Assembly: GCA_018666235.1 (NCBI GenBank)
Contig: JABJAB010000097.1
Location: forward strand, 1-64,000
Direction: 5' to 3'
DNA: 64,000 bases
Source: Ilumatobacter sp.
Lineage (GTDB): Bacteria > Actinomycetota > Acidimicrobiia > Acidimicrobiales > Ilumatobacteraceae
Every line of letters starts with the position of its first letter. The stretch's first letter is position 1. Positions 60,715 through 64,000 of the stretch are shown here, in pieces. The notes below the pieces were generated by a model. It had not been told where the DNA came from and searched no databases. It saw nothing but the letters and a program-made list of their open reading frames with translations. The translations under genes and the position numbers were made by a program.

Positions 60715-61719
60715 ATGCGAGTCTTGGCGGCACCCGACAAGTTCAAGGGAACGGCCACCGCGCACGAGGTTGCTCGCACCATCGGGCACGCGTGCTGGGA
60801 GCGCGACATCGATTGCGTCGAGATTCCGCTCGCCGATGGCGGCGATGGACTCCTCGACGTGCTCGGCGGACCGAATCGCACCTCGACCGTGACAGGCCCG
60901 CTCGGTGACCCGATCGAGGCCGGCTGGCGGCTGCATCGCGACACTGCCGTGATCGAGATGGCCCGGGCGAGCGGCCTTGTTCTCGCTGGCGGTCGCGACG
61001 GTAACGATCCACTTGATGCGACAACGACGGGCACTGGTGAGCTGATCGATCAGGCGCTCGATCTCGGCGCTCGGCGCATCATCGTCGGCCTCGGAGGTTC
61101 GGCCTCAACCGATGGCGGATTCGGAGCGATTCGCGCCATCAACGCCGTGTCACGCCTCAAGCAGGTCGAGTTACTGGTGGCCTGCGACGTCAACACCGTG
61201 TTCACCGATGCGGCGGCCGTCTTCGGCCCACAGAAGGGCGCCTCGCCGGCCCAAGTGAAGATGCTCACGGGCCGCCTCGAGCGGTTGGTGCAAATGTTCG
61301 CCAGCGACTTCTCGGTCGATGTCACCACCATCGAGGGCGGCGGAGCCGCAGGCGGCCTCGGCGGAGCGTTGGCCGCACTGGGCGGGCGGCTCGTCGCCGG
61401 GTTCGAACTCGTCGCCGATGAACTCGACGTCTATGACCACCTCGACGTCGATCTCATCATCACGGGCGAAGGCCGACTCGACGAGTCCAGCTTCGATGGC
61501 AAAGTGGTCGGTGGCATGACGGAACTGGCACTCGAACACGACACGCCAATCGTCGCGATCGTCGGCGATGCGGACGATCGAACCGTCGAACATCACCGCA
61601 ACCGAATCGACGTCGTGTCGCTCACCGAGTTGTTCGGCGCGGAACTGGCGTTGACCGAACCCAAGCAATGCATTCAGCGTGCCGCCGAGCAGGTACTCGG
61701 GCGAGCGTTATCAGGCTGA
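60715..61719 (+). CDS. glxK: Glycerate kinase
   Basis: A 334-residue kinase that phosphorylates D-glycerate. RVLAAPDKFKGTATAHEVA is the N-terminal motif, DGGDGLLDVL follows, GRDGNDPLDATTTGTGELIDQALDLGARRIIVGLGGSASTDGGFG is the conserved centre, and DLIITGEGRLDESSFDGKVVGGM the late segment. The ATG at 60715 directly precedes the fold. A frame extends upstream over DUF1349, but its content there is non-coding. The gene links to photorespiration-like or serine metabolism. Confidence 0.95.
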   Translation: MRVLAAPDKFKGTATAHEVARTIGHACWERDIDCVEIPLADGGDGLLDVLGGPNRTSTVTGPLGDPIEAGWRLHRDTAVIEMARASGLVLAGGRDGNDPLDATTTGTGELIDQALDLGARRIIVGLGGSASTDGGFGAIRAINAVSRLKQVELLVACDVNTVFTDAAAVFGPQKGASPAQVKMLTGRLERLVQMFASDFSVDVTTIEGGGAAGGLGGALAALGGRLVAGFELVADELDVYDHLDVDLIITGEGRLDESSFDGKVVGGMTELALEHDTPIVAIVGDADDRTVEHHRNRIDVVSLTELFGAELALTEPKQCIQRAAEQVLGRALSG

Positions 61720-61743
61720 CGCGACGACTCAGCTCTCCGTGGT

Positions 61744-62451
61744 CTACTCGTCGGCGGCAGGCTCAGTGGGAGCCACCACGTCGCCACCGGCAACCGGCGG
61801 TGACGTACCGAGATCTGGAGTTGTCTCCGCCGCAGCCTGTTGCGCCAGACTCTCAAGCGTCTTGTCGGCTTCGTTGTTGCCCAACATCAGCAGCACCCCG
61901 GCACCATCGAGAGAGCCGTTTTCGACCGGTGGCGGTGTCGGCACGACGTCAACGGCGACGCCACCGAGCGAGCGAGCGACAGACTCAGCTACGCCCAGGG
62001 CAGCGGTGTTCGTCGGGTCGTAGTAGACGATGCTGTCATCAAGGGTCACCGTCCCATTGACCGGCGAGCCCATGTTGTACCCAACATCAGCGAGCGACTC
62101 GGACATTCGACCGGCCGATCCGCCGACCGTATTGGCGTTGGCCACCACGACGGTGGCTCCTTCGGTCACGAGCGGCACCGTGGTCGTCGTGGCCACCGCG
62201 ATCGTGGTGGTGACTCCGGAATCGAACGTGGTGGTCGGCTGGACATCGGTGACGACCGGGTCGCTCGATCCACCAGCCGACGAGGAATCGTCAGCAGTGA
62301 GATCGCGCAGGATCAAAAATCCCGCAATGACCGCCACGACGGCAAGCACGATGCTGAGTGTGGAACCGACGGGCGAGCCACCGACTCCTTGACGGGGAGA
62401 ACGTCGGGTTGCCCCGACACCGCTCCCGGCGATGCCTTCTTCGTTGCTCAT
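61744..62451 (-). CDS. LytR_C domain membrane protein (VirR-like)
   Basis: A 235-residue protein with a short cytoplasmic N-terminus, one transmembrane helix (LSIVLAVVAVIAGFLIL) and a Ser/Thr-rich extracytoplasmic linker. The LytR C-terminal domain follows: TVVVANANTVGGSAGRMSESLADVGYNM, then DSIVYYDPTNTAALGVAESVARSLGG and GVLLMLGNN. In mycobacteria the analogous gene (Rv0431, VirR) follows a DUF3263 gene and affects envelope and vesicles. Here the DUF3263 stop overlaps its start by four bases, the same arrangement. Confidence 0.9.
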   Translation of the reverse strand: MSNEEGIAGSGVGATRRSPRQGVGGSPVGSTLSIVLAVVAVIAGFLILRDLTADDSSSAGGSSDPVVTDVQPTTTFDSGVTTTIAVATTTTVPLVTEGATVVVANANTVGGSAGRMSESLADVGYNMGSPVNGTVTLDDSIVYYDPTNTAALGVAESVARSLGGVAVDVVPTPPPVENGSLDGAGVLLMLGNNEADKTLESLAQQAAAETTPDLGTSPPVAGGDVVAPTEPAADE

Positions 62452-62714
62452 GCGTGGGCGCCCTCTCCGGAACCTGCGGATGCGATGCCGTCGATCCGCG
62501 CTTGACGTGCTCGGAGACGCAGTCGCTTGAGACGGCGCACGACCAGCGGGTCATGCTCCATTGCGGCGGGGTCGTCGAGCACGGCGGCCAGTTCGGCCTG
62601 ATAGTTCTCCGGCGAACACTGAAAGCGCGCCCGGACCACTTGGTCGCGCGGCTCTTCGTTACTCCACCAGGATCGTTCGAAATCGAGCATGGCGGCATGT
62701 CGTTCGCTGAGCAT
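62448..62714 (-). CDS. DUF3263 family small protein
   Basis: An 88-residue helical protein: MLSERHAAMLDFERSWWSNEEPRDQVVRARFQCSPENYQAELAAVLDDPAAMEHDPLVVRRLKRLR. The FERSWW, KEQAIRxxFxxSxxxYYxxL-like and DPLVVRRL segments are diagnostic. It resembles a small sigma-like helix-turn-helix and may regulate. The start at 62714 is used over the longer frame because the domain begins there. It is coupled to the LytR_C gene by a 4-base overlap. Confidence 0.9.
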   Translation of the reverse strand: MLSERHAAMLDFERSWWSNEEPRDQVVRARFQCSPENYQAELAAVLDDPAAMEHDPLVVRRLKRLRLRARQARIDGIASAGSGEGAHA

Positions 62715-62779
62715 CACTCCAAAGAATGCCTGGTCGACGGCGCAAATTACAAGCACCCCCCGAGATATGTTCAAGCTTC

Positions 62780-63436
62780 GTGTCAGATTCTTCATCGCCA
62801 TCCGCCGAGAGCACCGCCGTCGATCGACCGTTTCTCATCGGTGTTGCAGGGGGAAGCAGTTCAGGAAAGACCACAATCTCGGAGCGTCTCGTCGATCTGA
62901 CCGGCGAAGAACACCTGTCACGAATCGAACTCGACTCGTACTACCTCGACCGGAGTCACGAGCCGCTCGAGACACGCAGCGCCGCGAACTACGACCATCC
63001 CGACGCATTCGACTGGCCGCTCCTCAACGACCACATGGCTGCGCTCGCCAACGGCGCGTCCGTCGAAGTGCCGATCTACGACTACGCCGAGCACAACCGC
63101 AGCGGTCATACCCGCACCGTTCACCCCAAGAAAATCATCGTGGTCGACGGGATCCTCGTCCTCTGGGACCGGGCATTGCGCGAGCGATTCGACCTCAAGA
63201 TCTTCGTTGATACCGCGCCCGACATCCGCTTCATTCGGCGCCTCACTCGCGACGTCGCCGATCGCGGCCGTACCGCACAGAGCGTCATCGACCAGTACCT
63301 CGAAACGGTCCGGCCCGCTCACGAGCGATTCATCGAACCAAGCAAGCGGTACGCCGACGTGATCATCCCCGAAGGCGGCCTCAACCGGCCCGCTCTCGAA
63401 GTACTCCTCGCCAGAGTTCGCGAACTCACTGTCTGA
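62780..63436 (+). CDS. udk: Uridine kinase
   Basis: A 218-residue P-loop kinase that converts uridine to UMP. The Walker A motif GGSSSGKTT spans residues 24-32. IELDSYYLDRS, NYDHPDAFDWPLLNDHM (nucleoside-binding) and PIYDYAEHNRS are typical segments, and DGILVLWDRALRERFDLKIFVDT the Walker-B-like part. IRRLTRDVADRGRTAQSVIDQY is the lid. GTG 62780 is used; a GTG at the VDRPFLIG position is an alternative. Confidence 0.93.
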   Translation: MSDSSSPSAESTAVDRPFLIGVAGGSSSGKTTISERLVDLTGEEHLSRIELDSYYLDRSHEPLETRSAANYDHPDAFDWPLLNDHMAALANGASVEVPIYDYAEHNRSGHTRTVHPKKIIVVDGILVLWDRALRERFDLKIFVDTAPDIRFIRRLTRDVADRGRTAQSVIDQYLETVRPAHERFIEPSKRYADVIIPEGGLNRPALEVLLARVRELTV

Positions 63437-63527
63437 ATCGGTCGAGTTCGCCTGACCTCGAATCTGATCGAAGTGGCCGATGTCCTGCGAGTTGAGCGAG
63501 TGACTTGGTTTGGGTGAGACTCAGCTC

Positions 63528-64000
63528 ATGAACTCGATCTATGACGAAACCCACGAGCTGTTCCGGGAAAGCTTCCGGGCATTCGTTGACGCTGAGATCG
63601 TCCCCAAGTACCCGGACTGGGAAGCCGCTGGGATCATGGACCGTGAGTTGTATGTCGAGGCCGGCAAGCACGGATTCGTGGGCATGTCAGTTGCAGAGGA
63701 GCACGGCGGTGGCGGAACGACGGACTTCCGGTTCAATGCGATCATCGCCGACGAACTGGCCCGCCGTGGCATCAACGGCGCTGGCCTTGGCCTGACCCTG
63801 CACAACGACATCGTCACCCCGTACTTCATCGAGTACTGCAACGAGGAACAGGCCGCGCGCTGGCTCCCCGGCATCGCCTCCGGCGAACTGATCACCGCCG
63901 TTGCCATGACCGAACCTGGCACCGGCTCGGACCTCGCGGGCATCAAGACCACTGCCGTACGCGACGGCGACGAGTTCGTGCTCAACGGAGCGAAGACATT
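63528..64000 (+). CDS. Acyl-CoA dehydrogenase, N-terminal part (cut by window edge)
   Basis: 157 codons and part of the next lie in the window. The N-terminal helical domain (ETHELFRESFRAFVDAEIVPKYPDWEAAG) leads to LYVEAGKHGFVGMSVAEEHGGGG and the signature ITAVAMTEPGTGSDLAGIKTTA, with strand DEFVLNGAKT at the edge. It appears a regular enzyme, unlike the two divergent ones at 18628 and 25351. The C-terminus with the catalytic Glu is outside. Confidence 0.92.
   Translation, partial: MNSIYDETHELFRESFRAFVDAEIVPKYPDWEAAGIMDRELYVEAGKHGFVGMSVAEEHGGGGTTDFRFNAIIADELARRGINGAGLGLTLHNDIVTPYFIEYCNEEQAARWLPGIASGELITAVAMTEPGTGSDLAGIKTTAVRDGDEFVLNGAKT

Overview
The window reads as chromosomal DNA of a high-GC actinobacterium, most likely a marine or aquatic member of the Acidimicrobiia (Ilumatobacter-like). 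This placement is an inference. It rests on the GC-rich third positions, frequent GTG starts, many 4-base stop/start overlaps, an F420-type luciferase-like oxidoreductase, a DUF3263/LytR_C pair, a YlbL-type PDZ-Lon protein next to UPF0182, an actinobacterial-type HemQ, and a dense set of catabolic flavoenzymes. No plasmid or phage backbone and no CRISPR array was seen.

Region 1 (about 1-34 kb) is a peripheral catabolism region. It holds three Baeyer-Villiger-type monooxygenases (1853, 10025, 29660), a UbiH-like flavin hydroxylase, five short-chain dehydrogenases, a haloalkane dehalogenase, two divergent acyl-CoA dehydrogenases, an AMP-dependent acyl-CoA ligase, a thioesterase, a CaiB-type CoA-transferase, an enoyl-CoA hydratase, two SnoaL-like proteins and a luciferase-like oxidoreductase. 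Together these could oxidise ketones to esters, open rings or cleave chains, activate the acids with CoA and shorten them. Interspersed are L-serine dehydratase, a D-aminoacylase-like amidohydrolase, a proline-racemase-family protein with a Thr at the second catalytic site, a 4Fe-4S photolyase, a TrmH-type methyltransferase and MFS exporters.

Region 2 (about 34-38.5 kb) has a cytochrome P450 divergent from an MFS transporter, a YbjN-domain gene with a TTG start, the frameshifted remains of a fumarase/adenylosuccinate-lyase-type gene, and an initiator tRNA-fMet with a recognisable promoter and terminator. The debris next to a tRNA gene suggests past insertion and decay.

Region 3 (38.5-64 kb) is mostly housekeeping and envelope genes: an EamA transporter, TrpB2, a coiled-coil protein built of 14-residue repeats, the UPF0182 / DivIVA-like / PDZ-Lon cluster, a HEAT-repeat protein, PAC2, Nudix, GlnD, a branched-chain-amino-acid-type binding lipoprotein, HemQ, FdhD, an ATP-grasp protein, a sulfur-carrier protein, glycerate kinase, the DUF3263/LytR_C pair, uridine kinase and the start of another acyl-CoA dehydrogenase.

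The most unusual items are these: a DivIVA-like protein with in-frame hexanucleotide repeats and a Cys/His C-terminal motif resembling phage Mu gpF-type proteins; a two-copy intergenic palindromic element; the decayed lyase beside tRNA-fMet; a short ORF overlapping glnD that lacks a start codon; and the clustered Baeyer-Villiger monooxygenase modules.
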